From Apiotrichum sp. Y4204 (taxonomy: Eukaryota; Basidiomycota; Tremellomycetes; Trichosporonales; Trichosporonaceae): 64,000 bases of DNA. The notes beneath the pieces are model-generated. The model saw nothing but the letters and a program-made list of their open reading frames with translations, did not search any database and was not told the DNA's origin. The position numbers and the translations under genes are program-made. Positions 10,884 to 22,305 of the stretch are shown here, in pieces (within the stretch, counting starts at the first letter, position 1; each line of letters starts with the position of its first letter). The stretch is taken from the NCBI GenBank assembly GCA_025531455.1, contig JAMYHL010000059.1:124001-188000 (forward strand). The letters run 5' to 3'.

Positions 10884-13515
10884 CTAGTTGACGCGGGCGA
10901 CGTGCGAGTGCAGGTTTGCGCCGGGCGTCGCAGCGTCTGCGGCGCCGGGCGGGAGGGTGAGCATGTTGCTGCGGCGCGCGGCACGCGGCGGGCGCGGAGG
11001 CGGTGCAATGGACTGGCGGCCCGGGAGGAGATCCTCCTCATCCGCGGGGTGCTGTTCTGACACGCCCGACATGCCCGACATGCTGGGAATGCTGGGGAGG
11101 CGGGCGGCGGCATCGCTTGCGCGCGGGATAGGGATGCGCGACTTGGGGGCAACAGGGAAGTGGCGCGAGTCATGAATAGACGACATTCCCTGCAGACCCA
11201 TCTTGTGCCGGTATCCGCTCAAGATGGAGCTGTCGAGCGCGTCGGGCGGGCACCACTCGCTGTTCATTACCGGGGTGACGGGCCAGGTCTCGGAGGTGGA
11301 CGAGGAGGGCGTGGACGCTGCGCTGTCGCTCTCGTCCTGCGGCGAGCCCGTGCGCGAGTGGTGGCGTGGCCGTGAGCGGCGCTTGGAGGGCGAAGACGCG
11401 GCCGATGTGGAGCCCGAGGCGCGTACTTCCAGGTCCTCGAGCGCTTCCAGCGCCTCCTTCTCCGCGAGCTCGGCGGGAGTCGGCGGGAAGTAGAGGTTGA
11501 CCTGCGAGCGGACGGCGAAGAGCTCGGCCTGGAGACGCGCACCCTTCTGCTTGAGAGACTCGATCTCGGCAAGAAGCGCGGGCACCGAGTGATCGTTGGT
11601 GGCACAAGCCAGGGTGAGGCCGGTGGAGTTGTTGGATGCGGGACTGTCAGGGCGCGGCGACTCTGGCGACGCGGAACGACGCTCATCGCGTACAGTCATC
11701 TGCGAAACGCGGTAAGATGTGCGGCTGCCGTGGCCCTGCGAGCTGAGCGGGCCGTTACCCACTGCGCCGGTTGAGACCCGGTTGATGGACATGCGGGAGG
11801 GGCGGAGCGACGCCTCCGAGCGGGCGTGGTGCAGTTCGGCCTGGAGGCGCGCGTTCGTGAGCTCCAGGGCCGAGTCGCGGTCGCGCGTGGGCGTGTGTGG
11901 CCTGTCAACGATTCTGGCCGCCATGTCAACGCCTGTAAAAGACGAGAAGGACGAGGCGGGGGATGGCCCCTCGCCGAAAGTTGTCGAGTAGACGCTGCGC
12001 GGGCGCACAGAAAGAGGGCGGGTAGAGGGAACGATATCAATGGGGGAGGGGCTGGACGAGGGTGAGGCCGAGCCGGGGATTGAGGCGGTCGTCGCAATTG
12101 GCGACTCGGCGAGCGCCTCGACCTTGTGCGACGAGTACGTGTCGCTTGTGCTAACCGGTGCGATGCGGAGTGGGATCATCGACGCGCCACGCCCCTTGGG
12201 CGTCGTCGATGTCGTCGCAGGTGCGGCTGAGAGCACGGGGCTTGGCTTCACAGTAGTCGAAGGGCCGACCGACGCCCACGAGACATTGCTCAGAAGCGAT
12301 GACGGACGTCCAATGCTGACCGACCGCTCGCGGCCTCCTGCGGGCGCGGTGTTCGCCGGGCTCGCCTTCGAGCTCTCTTTGGTAGCTGATACCTGCGGCT
12401 CAGGCGCTGACGGGGCAGCCTGTGTCGTCAGGCTTGCGGTCCGGGGACGGGGCGGGATGGGGATCTTGGAGCGGGAGCGGCCCACATCCTGCTTTGGGGG
12501 GAAGTGCGCCTCGGTGATGAGCGCCGCGACCTCGGTGTCGTCAATGAACTCTGCGTCGCCCTCGTTCCGGTCCGGAACGCCGGGAACGTGCGTGTAGGAT
12601 GCGTGCGACTGCGACGAGGCATGCGACGGCGAGCTGCGGTGCTGCGGGCGGGGCGGGGCGCGCGGTGACGGGTTGATCTGCATCGGTGGCGGGGCGGCGG
12701 TACCCCCGAGCCCGACGCCGATGGGGCGGTGTGGACGCTGCGGCGCCGGCGTGTATGTGGTGCTGTGGCTCGAGGTCCGGTTGTGCGCCTGAATCGTCTC
12801 TGGGACGCGAGCATCCGCCGCTGGTCCGGAGGGAGGCGCCGGTTGGCTGCCACTTCCGCGGTCAGTCTGCATGGTCGAGAGGCGGTGGTTTGGCGACGGC
12901 TGCTCCGGCATCCGCGGGTTGGATACCTCCTGAACGGGGGACACGCCCTCGCCGCGAAAGCGGTAGTGGGCGGGGACGTCGCCAACGCCAGGGATAGGGG
13001 CGGAGATGACGAGCGGCGGGCGGTGCTCGACGAGGCTCGATGTGGATGGTGAATGCGGGTATCCGGGGGTTCCGCGCGGCGCCGCGCGCGAGGGGGATCT
13101 TCCGGGGCCGTGGGCCGGGCTGAACCGCGGCGGCGGGAGGGTCGAACACACGCCTCGTCCCGGGAACCGCATCGCCGGCGCGGTCAGCGTGCTGAAAACG
13201 CTGCTTGTCGGCGACGGGGGCACCGCGGACGTCTGTATGGATCCTGGGCGCTCGGCGCGCTCGGCATGGCGCGTCTGCGGAATGGGTGGCGCAGGGCGGG
13301 CGGGCGTGTTTGAGTTTGAGTCGTCGCGCCGCCACGAGCGGAAGAGGCTGGCAAATGACTTGCGCTTCGCTGTGGCCGTTAGCTTTCTGTAGGTTTCCAA
13401 GGGGGGACCTACAAACTGCCGGGGAGGCTTGTGAGCTCGAGGTGTTGAGTGGGACAAACTGTGGGGCGAGCGTGGTCCGGCGCCGCCCCGCGCTCGAACT
13501 GCTGATGTCGGGCAT
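10884..13515 (-). CDS. Large Ser/Pro/Arg-rich protein of unknown function
   Basis: Exon 1 is 13515-13413 and exon 2 is 13369-10884, with a 43-nt intron (GTAGGT donor, GCTAAC branch point), giving 862 residues. I do not recognise a family. Most of it is low complexity and likely disordered. A basic patch KRKSFASLFRSWRR follows the N terminus. Two short stretches could be coiled coils: ALELTNARLQAELHHAR and LLAEIESLKQKGARLQAELF. A motif RSKIPIPPR / KSRIPIPR occurs at two places. Such features are common in fungal polarity or cytoskeletal scaffolds, but that is inference. The ATG was chosen because the spliced product enters the long frame exactly in phase; an in-frame start further upstream without splicing is less likely. 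Confidence 0.65.
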
Positions 13516-16221
13516 GGTGGACAAGGACAAGTATGGGGAATCGGGAAACTTGAGTGGCGTTTGTCGGGAACTCTCAAGATCGAAGGACAGGCGACTGTGT
13601 CGCCACAGACCCATTCCAGCCTGCTGGCGACAGGGTTAGCGAGATGGAGTCTACCGAGGCAGAGATAGCGAGGAGCCACCAAACAGTAGTGACCAAGAAT
13701 GTGAGCAAGTGAGCAATGCTGAAGGAATGAGACGGAACGACGACAAGAGGACTGATACTTGTCGTGGGGGTGCGAAAGTTGTCGCCCGGAGCATCTTTGC
13801 CTCGCTCCCGTCTCTACCCTCTCTGGACACCTGCCCCCAGACTGTTGTCGAGCTGTTTGCGCTCACAATACAGCGTCGCAATGCAGTATGAGGTTGAGGG
13901 GAGACAACACGCCTCGTACCGCTCTTTCCGGCACCTCTGCACCAGCGGGTGCGCTGCCGGCACGCCGGTCCCTTGTAGGTTCAACCTTTTGGCAGGTTAC
14001 GTGCTTCGTCCTGAGACCTTGTACCGGAGCCCTGTGAGCGCCGACTCCAGTCCTCGTGCTCTTCTCGCGGTGGCCTTGACGACAGCTGACTGATCCAAAA
14101 ACTCCTAGGATGCCATAAGGGAGCAGGTCTTCGTGCCGTTATCGACGTTTCAAGTTGGCAGTTCCCCGCCGACCAAGCTTTCCAATTCCCGTCCTCTAAA
14201 CTCTGTTGGCTCGGCCAGCATCTCCTGGCCTGTCGAGAGAGTCCTTGCCTCCCAAGCGCAGATTCCAAGACAGAGTCTCAAAAGCTTCGGCACTCCTGCA
14301 TCGGTACCGAGCCCGTGCCTTTATCCCACCGCAGGTCCGCTGCACAGAGAGGGAATGCTACATGTCGTCACCGAGCCGCGGTCGTCTGGTAAAATGCAGT
14401 CCCGTGTGGAGTGGCAACCCACTGACCACACGCGCCAAGTATGCGGCCCGCTGAACCGTCAGCACAGACGCTCGGCGGGAGCTGGATCCCGGAAAGGTTA
14501 GTCTCAAGGCAAAGGGGTGCACATGATCGGGACAATCGGTTCAAGCTCCTGCACATACCTTGGTCCTCCCGACATCAGGTATCTGCTGTGGTGAACGCTG
14601 TCACACACCGGCGAAGCCACAGTACGAACTCAGGATGTGGGCGGCTCCCTGCGCCAGAGGTCAGAGTTGCCCAACCCTCGAACACTTATAAGGTCGCGAA
14701 ACGCGTCTAGCGACTGTCGAGCGTCGACGCACGCTCCCTGCGACCTATCATCCTTGTTCGCCGCGAACACACAGTGGTCGCATCGTACCCCGGGGCGAGT
14801 GAGGCACCCTCCTGTCCCTCCGTCCCTCGTCTCCTGACCCCAAAGGCATTAGCCTACTCCGCCAACGGCTGCCCGCCGGCTGATTGCTGTGGAAAGGAAC
14901 GGAGTGAGGTACGCCGTTCCCCTGCCCACTGCCCAGTGCCGCGTTCCAGATGTGCGGCTCACGGATGTTTTTGTGATACCACAGCAGGCCATGCAGGCCA
15001 ACGTACATACATGCATCGAAGGCTGGAGATTCACACTCCCGCCTGACCGGCTTTGGCCCGCTCACAGTTCGGTTCCTGTCTGACCAGAGAGGAGAAAGCA
15101 GGATAACGTACCAGCAAGTGCCAGGCACCGGGCCGCCAAAGGGAACCGCTGACCCTGCATTGGGTCGGCTCGCGACCGGAACAACAGCCGTAAACTCACC
15201 GTCGCGGGAACACGTACTCCATTCGCCGGCAACGAGAGCAAAATAATCTCCCATCATCAACGGGCAGTTTATGTGACGACGACACGGAATCTCAATGTTG
15301 TTTCTACAGCACCAGATATGTGTTTGCTAGGCTTTGGGTCGGACAGAGTACACCGGCTGTCCTCGGAGCAGCCTGCGACCATCATGCTGCAGCGCTGCAG
15401 CAACAGTCTTATCCCGCCTTGCGCTCGCACTGGACTCTGACCATTGTCGAATTGCCTTTCCGGGAATGAGTGCCTCCGTGCCCTACACTGCGGCACGCAA
15501 AACGCACATGAAGGGTCCGGGACTGTCGAGGATCTGGCCGTCGCGACAGGTATACAGGGCTCATGGGCACCGAACAACTAACAAGGACCGTGATTGACAC
15601 TCAAACAATCGTCAAGAACAGCTGGAACAGCATCGTGTGGTGATGAAACCAGGTAGCTAGCATTTCTACGAGTACAGCGTTTATGTGGGTGTGTCGACAG
15701 CCTTGGGAGCCCGGTAGCCAGATCCCGTACCCCAGTCGACATGGATCTTGCGTGACACGGTTGCCCTGGCGAATGCTGGGTTGGTGGGTAAACCTTCTTC
15801 AATGTGCCCTGCGTTGCAATGTTGGCTTGCCCAGGACCTTTCTAGCAAGTCTTGCCCGTTGTCTGGGAAGTCTGATGTCCGACACCTCGTGACATGTTCT
15901 CCGACTGACCGAGGGCTGATAATCATCGAGGGGAAGCAGAAGCCATTGTACTGTACATATTGTCCGTGCTGCTCCAGCTTCTTCCATGTCTCGTCGGATG
16001 TGAAATCCAACAATACCTCGTATCTGTATCTGTGTCATCTCCAAACTCCACAACCGCTTTGATGTCTCTGCAACATCGTCCATTTACAAAGGCTTTTTGC
16101 ACTCCACCCATGACAGACGTCTTCCGAGGGAGCTCCCTGCCAGTGGCCAGTGGCCAGTACCTCGCTTGATGCATGACTGCTCTCGAAAAAGGAGACGGTT
16201 CCAAGCGAGAACCCCTTCATC
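13516..16221. other. 2.7-kb region with no recognised gene
   Basis: Between the Ser/Pro-rich gene (promoter side) and the tRNA gene I find only frames below 175 codons on both strands with no conserved motif, no clear intron signals linking them and no repeats of note. It could hold a non-coding transcript or a decayed gene; the sequence does not decide. Confidence 0.45.
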
Positions 16222-16328
16222 TGGACGAGTTAGGAATCGAACCAAAGACCTTGTCAAGATAGGAGAAGAAGAGCTGCTACGCTGTCCTCGCTGCTAATGA
16301 CACGCTCTACCAACTGAGCTACACGCCC
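16222..16328 (-). tRNA. tRNA-Ala (AGC) with 34-nt intron
   Basis: Read on the minus strand, the acceptor is GGGCGTG (16328-16322), the D arm GCTC-AGTTGGTA-GAGC, the anticodon stem TGTCA/TGACA and the loop TTAGCA-T with anticodon AGC. An intron of about 34 nt (16291-16258) sits directly after position 37, the canonical place. The T arm is TTTGG-TTCGATT-CCTAA, followed by CTCGTCC and discriminator A. The G3:U70 pair, the alanine identity element, is present. Two T:T mismatches (positions 6:67 and 51:63) weaken the acceptor and T stems, so it may be a weak or specialised copy. Confidence 0.85.
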
Positions 16329-16579
16329 CAGACAGCAGCACGATCGGGCCTGGGTCTGCCTCACGCAGGCTCGCGGGTTCGGAGAGGTCGATGTGGAGAA
16401 AGCGACGTAGAGCATGTTGCATGTTGGCACCCGCCTTAGATGATGCCCGTTAGCAAAGAGATTGTCGGCAGCCGAGCCCGCTTTCCTATTCTTAACCATT
16501 GCTGCACTGGCCGTTGCCTGAGAATACCAATGCCATGTCATCATGATAACTAATATACAAATATCTTCTATGTCGTGAA
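16329..16579. other. Short intergenic
   Basis: About 250 bp lie between the tRNA gene and the 3' end of the acyl-CoA ligase gene. Nothing else is recognised. Confidence 0.4.
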
Positions 16580-18371
16580 CTACAACCGCGCCGCAGCGGG
16601 TACGTTCTGGGCAGCGAACTCGGCTTCAGCACGGACGCGGAGCTCCTTGCGGAGGATTTTGCCCGAGGGCGATTTGGGAATGGCGTCGATGAGGACCACG
16701 CCGCCAACGAGGTGCTTGTGGCGCGCGACTCGCCCAGCTACCCAGGCGGCGATATCACGCGAGAACCTGGCCGCCGCTGCGCCGCCGTCGCCTCCGGCCT
16801 CGAATCCGCGCCCGACGACATATGCGCGCGGCAGCTCGGTCGCCTGCGCCTTGTCGTACACCCCGATCACGCCGCAGTCCAGCACATCCGGGTGCTGCAA
16901 CAGCAGCGCCTCGAGCTCAGCTGGCGGCACCTGGAAACCCTTGTACTTGATCAGCTCCTTGATCCGGTCCACGATCGTGTACCATCCGTCCTCAGAGCGG
17001 ACGCAGACGTCGCCTGTCCGGTACCAGTCGCCCTGGACGAGGGTATTGGTGGTTGCCTCGCGGTTGTTCAGGTAGCCCTTCATTACCGCCGGGCCGCGCA
17101 CCCACATCTCGCCGCGCTCCGGGTGGTCACGCCCGTCCTCGCCGACGAGGCGTACCTGGTAATGCGGGAGGAGCTTGCCGCAGGTGGCGACTGATCCGGG
17201 GCGGTTGACAAACTGGTGGGTGAGGCCGGCGGTGACGACCGAGGTGGTTTCCGTGTTGCCGTACGCCTGGAGGACGCGGGTCTGGAGCTTGGCCTCGAAA
17301 GCCTCGGCGACCTCGCCGCCCAGCGGTGCTGCACCGGAGAAGACAGTGGCGAGGGACGACACGTCGTACCTCTTCACATTGGCAGAGTTGAGGAGAATGA
17401 TGAAGATCGGGGGAACGAAGAATGCGTGCGTGATCTTGAACTTCTGAATCGCCTCCAGAACTGGAATCTCCTGGAAGCGGGGGAGAGAGACGACGGGAAC
17501 GCCGACGGCGAGCGGCTGGAGGAACTGCATGACGAGGCCCTGATTGTCAATGGTATCCAAGAAGATGCTTAACTCGGCTCAAGGTTGACTCACGTAAATA
17601 TGGCTGAACGGGAGGACACCCAGTGCGACGTCGACGCCGCTCACAAGGTGGCGCGCGCCGCTGCCGAGCATCTGAATCTCGGACGTGAGGTTAAAGTGTG
17701 TGGTCTCGACGCCTTTGGCGAGACCGGTGGTGCCGGACGAGTAGCAGATGAGGGTGGTGGCGTGGGCATCGGCGCCGTCAAAGCGCTCCGCTTGGCCGCG
17801 GGCACCGAGGATCTGGTCGACAGTCCTGTACGCGGGTCCGTTCACTCGCCCGGCGGCGGCGTCTGACAGCAGGATGACACGCTCTGCGGGGAACGAGCGG
17901 CGGAGAAGGGGGCGCGCCTCGTCGAGAACCGGGAGGAGCGAGGGATCAAGGAATATGAGCTGCGAGCCCGAGTCGTTGATTTGATGTGCGATCTCGGTCG
18001 CGGTGCTGTCAGTCAGTACGGGTTCGCTTTCTCACGGTGCCCAGATACACTCACTACGCGATGTTCGCGGGCGAGACGACAGCGCCGGCGGCGAAGAGGC
18101 CATAGCTGGCGGTCGCCCACTCGAGGCTGTTCGCGCCCCAGAGGCAGACAGTGTCGCCTCGCTGCAGACCGAGGCTGCGGACGCCCGAGACGAGGCGAAG
18201 CGCCCGGTCCTCCAGTTCGCCGCGCGAGAGTACGCGGCCGCTCAGTCCGTCGATGTACGCCGGGAGCGCAGCGTCAAAGGTCGGCTGTGCGGGGAAGAGG
18301 AAGTTGAAGATTGACGTCTCCGGCAGGTGCGGTTTCGGATAGTCGGACTCGAAGATGATGGTGCCGGACAT
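16580..18371 (-). CDS. Acyl-CoA synthetase / 4-coumarate:CoA-ligase-like (ANL superfamily)
   Basis: The exons are 18371-18055, 18005-17594 and 17539-16580, giving 562 residues. The enzyme activates a carboxylate with ATP to an acyl-AMP and then transfers it to CoA. Core motifs in order are YSSGTTGLAKG (residues ~194-204), YGNTETT, WYRTGDV, DRIKELIKYKGFQV and PKSPSGKILRKEL with the catalytic lysine at 537. The length and motifs fit fungal 4CL-like enzymes. The C terminus ends in Ala-Arg-Leu, which matches the PTS1 pattern [SAC]-[KRH]-[LM], so a peroxisomal location is plausible. The acid substrate cannot be told from sequence. Confidence 0.9.
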
Positions 18372-20015
18372 GGTTGGAGTGAGTAGCTGCAGATGGGTGC
18401 CGAGTGCGACGGCGCTGCGAGCTCCATTATTAAGTGTTCCGCTCGGTGACCTCAATACGCACGACGACGTCGGCAGGACTCTCCTCTCATCACGCCACCA
18501 CCGATGCTTCTGATACGTCCGCCGCGAGGCCGTCCCGCATCGCGCACAGGTAGGATGGAATTCCAGCGGTCATAGTAGTGGCATCAAGTCGAAAAATCCG
18601 AGATTGCATCGACAAAAATGTCCATGAATGGCGTTATATGGCGAATTGATAACAGGAGCAGCGCAGAAAGCCGAGGCCCCGGAAGTGTTGATACGCATGC
18701 TGATACGCCGAGTGCATCACGAAACGAGTGCACAGCGCCCCTCTTGCTGCTGCTGCCAAGGCGGCGTCCAGCAGCTCGGCAGCTGCGCGGGCGAACGAGA
18801 CGCCAATTATTGTCGAGATATCGAGGTGCTGCTTGTCTGAACGCGGTCAGGGGCGATATGGCGCGGCGAGTCCGACGACGCCACAATCGCGTGCTCGGTC
18901 GCGCAAACTCTGTCACTTTTATCATCCACTCATTGGGCTGACCGTGGATCTACCATCAGACTGCGGTGGGGCTACTGTTACCCGTTGTGCCCCGCGTCGG
19001 CGCCCCCGAGAGGGACTCGCACCAACAGGTCGCTGTCATCACTTGCCGTCTTTACATGATCACTGCTGCGACGGTCACGGTGGCCCCCGCTCGTGGGCTA
19101 CAAACCCCCTCAGAACTATCACCCAGGCCATGGCCGGGTTGGCGATGTCGTTCCACCCCAACCCGCGCTACTGTGAAAGATCGTCTTGCATCAGAAGCAA
19201 CAGCGGCCTATCGGCTGAAGCGTCGTCGCGTCCTTTGACGTTTGCGGTCACGCTACGCTCTATAAACAGGTCTTTTGTGCTCCCCGGGCCCCATTTGGCC
19301 GCTGCCATCCTCGATATCGGGAACCGTCGGGGCCTCGATCTGTCGAGCCGACAACGCGGCGAGAGAGCGGACCGGCAGTATCGCGTATCGAGGGAGTCAT
19401 CCACGTGCACCGCGTGCGGCCCACGCCTCGTTCCCCGATATCGACCCCCGGCCCCCGGCCCCCTGTCCCAACCATTCCAGGAACAGACGGTCTCCAAGTT
19501 CGCAGACCGTCGGCGTAGCGCGTAACAAGGCCGATGGCGAGGCTTTGGGGGTCCCGAAAGCACAGCGCGCGCGATGGCCATCGGCAGCCACGGCCATGAC
19601 GTCAACCGCTGAGAGTTGGGTTTTGCAGGTAAGCGAGCCAGGCCGCCGGTCTCCACCCTCTACACAATTAATAGAACCGCCAGCGCCCTACCTTGCAGAG
19701 AAGTCTAGCGCCGAAGCAGACCGGCAATGCTTTGCACAGTGTGGAAGGACGAGGCTACGGCAGCGGGATCGGGAACGTGGCGTCTTTGGCGGCTGTGGAC
19801 GGTGGAGGGGGAGTGTTCGACTGTTTCGATTGGCCAGACGACATGTCGGGCAACCATGACGCGGGTCTGTGTTCACCATGCTCGTTATCGTCATCGCGTC
19901 GTGTTGTCGGTACACTCTCTCTCCCACGCAACTCGAACTCTGTATATAAGAGCGCGTTCGCGTGCATAAAGCATCCCCAACTACCTCATCCCCCACCGAA
20001 AAGCCAACGCCCCAA
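18372..20015. other. 1.6-kb divergent promoter region
   Basis: This separates the acyl-CoA ligase (leftward) from the membrane SDR (rightward). GC-rich runs (cccccggcccccggcccc near 19447) and a TATA box near 19943 are visible. Frames here are short and unrecognised. Confidence 0.5.
19943..19950 (+). promoter_or_regulatory. TATA box of membrane SDR gene
   Basis: TATATAAG lies 66-73 bp upstream of the ATG at 20016, a strong match to a TATA element. Confidence 0.55.
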
Positions 20016-21250
20016 ATGACAACCAGCAACAAACCGACCACGCGCGCCGGGGCGCGATCTGACGGGACGCGCGCCAACGCTGGCACCGGCACCACGTCAG
20101 CCAGCGGTTCCGTTCCTGCGCCATCGCTGTGGGACTGGGTGTACTACGTTGTCATGGCGGTGATTCACAGCGGCTTCCCGTTCATGAACATGCTTTTCCG
20201 CTTCCGTCCCAAGTGGACGCCCGCAAAGATGGACGACCACTCGGGCAAGGTAGTGCTCGTTACCGGCGCCAACTCGGGCACGGGATACGAGACGGCCAAG
20301 GCGTACTACGACCACGGCGCCAAGGTGTACGTCGCTTGCCGCAGCGAGGAGCGCGCAAACGCCGCCATCGTTGCGATCCGTGAGGGCGGCTCGCGCGACA
20401 TCCGCGGCAAGATGGTGTACAAGTCGTCGACCAGCAGCCCGGGAGTCCTCGAGTACATCAACCTTGACCTCTCGGACCTCAACAGTGTTGACGCCGCTGC
20501 CCGCGCCATTCTCGCCAAGGAGGCACGTCTCGACGTTCTCTTCGCCAACGCCGGAATCATGGCTACTCCGCCCGGACAGTTCACGGCTCAAGGATACGCT
20601 CTCCAGTTTGGCACCAACGTGAGTTACTCCCAGCGCAACTTGCCCAAATCCCACAAGCTGACATACAGGTCGTCGGGCACCAGCGCCTCATCTCGCACCT
20701 CCTCCCGCTACTGAAGCGCACGTCGCGGAACTACTCTGAGCCCTCGCGTGTCGTCCTCACCACCTCTTTCGGGCACATGTTCGCGCCGCGCTGCGGGCCC
20801 GCGAACGGCGGAATCGCCTACGCCGCGCTCAAGCGAGGAGGCACACAGCTCGGCGAGTGGGCAGAGTACGGCGAGTCCAAGTGGGGCAACATTGCGCTCG
20901 CCAAGTGGATCGACCACCACCACGGGCCAAAGTCGGGCGTCTCGGACGGCGAGGTGCTCGCATTCTCCGTACACCCCGGGATGGTCGCTACCAACCTCGG
21001 CAACCATCTCGGGGCGGTGGACATCCTCAAGGCCGCAGGCCCCGTCCTTGCCGCTACGCAGCTTACCCCCGCACAGGGCGCGCTCAACCAGCTCTGGGCG
21101 GCGAACATGAGCGTCGCCGAGGCGACACAGCAGAGCGGCGCCTACATCTCCAATGTCCAGACTGTTGTTCCTGCTCGTCCTGATCTCCGGTACCCGCAGG
21201 CTTGGGACAAGCTGTGGAACTACTGCGAGGCCGAGGCTCGTGCCACATAG
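20016..21250 (+). CDS. Membrane-anchored short-chain dehydrogenase (retinol-dehydrogenase-like)
   Basis: Two exons (20016-20618 and 20669-21250, 50-nt intron with a GCTGAC branch point) give 394 residues. A hydrophobic segment at about residues 39-61 probably anchors the protein. The Rossmann fold begins at KVVLVTGANSGTG (residues ~78-90), with NAGI downstream and the catalytic Tyr and Lys in YGESKWGN. In this family an NADP-dependent enzyme oxidises or reduces lipophilic alcohols, ketones or sterol-like compounds. The start is set by the TATA box 66 bp upstream and a clean ATG; an in-frame GTG further upstream is not used as start. Confidence 0.88.
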
Positions 21251-22305
21251 ATGCTCCAACACTGCCACGCCAATGCATCTCTTGCGTCTTGATGTTGGAA
21301 GCGACATGGAACTGACGCGATAGCTGTGTGCTACAGAACACTAATCCAACCCAAACGAGGCAGATCTGACCTTGGAGATCAACCTTTCCATTGACGGAAA
21401 GGTTCGAAGTACATAGTAGTCCCCAAAAGTCTTTACGCGACTGAGTTCGTTCTGCGGTGAGAATGCTTTCCCACATGCATGTACCACTTGGTTACAGTTG
21501 CTCAGAGGCTCCTCTTGTGAGGACGGGCTCCAAATGATACCCTGCTGTGCAGTTTGCATGCACAAGAGGTTCAAGAGGCGCCGGGAGGACAACCGCGTAA
21601 AGACTTTTGGTGACCGACGGGCTCTAGCCTTTACTTTCTTCTGACTCGTTCCGCATGTTTCTCTAGCTCTTGGGGCTTCTCTCCTCGTCAACTGCGCCGC
21701 CCCTCCCGACGTGAATCCGCCGTCGTTCCTTTGTGGCCATGGCGGTTGTCGGTTCACAGCCATCGAAAGGAATCTCCTTGTCAAAACGTGTGGTTTGCCA
21801 CCCCGGACACCCATTTTTCAGTCACTCTTTCTCAGAATTTTAGGTGGCACCTGGCAGATATTATTGCACAGTCGATTTCTAGCATACCCAGAAATGCCTT
21901 CCTGCATGCATGAGAAGGATTGAGCATGCATTGCTGATGCAGCAGCCGTCGATAACCGCTCGTCCTGTCTTGTCCACTGGCAAAGAGGGGGGGGGGGGGG
22001 CGAATATAGTTCTGGCAGGGGGTGTCTTGCCACATTGAATATCAGATATCTTGCGCATTTTTGTGGCAACTTTCTATCCTCTTTTCTGCAGTTTTGCCTC
22101 TCTCCTACCATGGTCCGGCCATGCATAAAGTAGATAATCTGTGGGGTGAAAGACTTGACTCTTGGCTACATTTTGCATTACTCTGCATAAATATTGGATA
22201 CCTGTGAAGGAAGATATGATTAACAATGATGTGGTCCTTCAGTGAGAAAACGCCACTCGACAACAGTTCATTTCTTTCAATGGCTCTATGAGCGAAACGC
22301 TTTCT
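21251..22305. other. 1-kb AT-richer convergent intergenic
   Basis: This lies between the SDR gene and the MFS gene, which point at each other. It is visibly richer in A+T than its surroundings, has a run of 14 G residues near 21988, and carries only short frames. Confidence 0.5.
21988..22001 (+). repeat. Poly-G tract
   Basis: A run of about 14 G bases (GGGG x3+) interrupts otherwise AT-rich sequence. Such tracts vary in length and can form G-quadruplex-like structures. Confidence 0.5.

Noticed and set aside
14748..15260. 170-codon minus frame
   Set aside because: No motif and mixed hydrophilic composition; probably chance.
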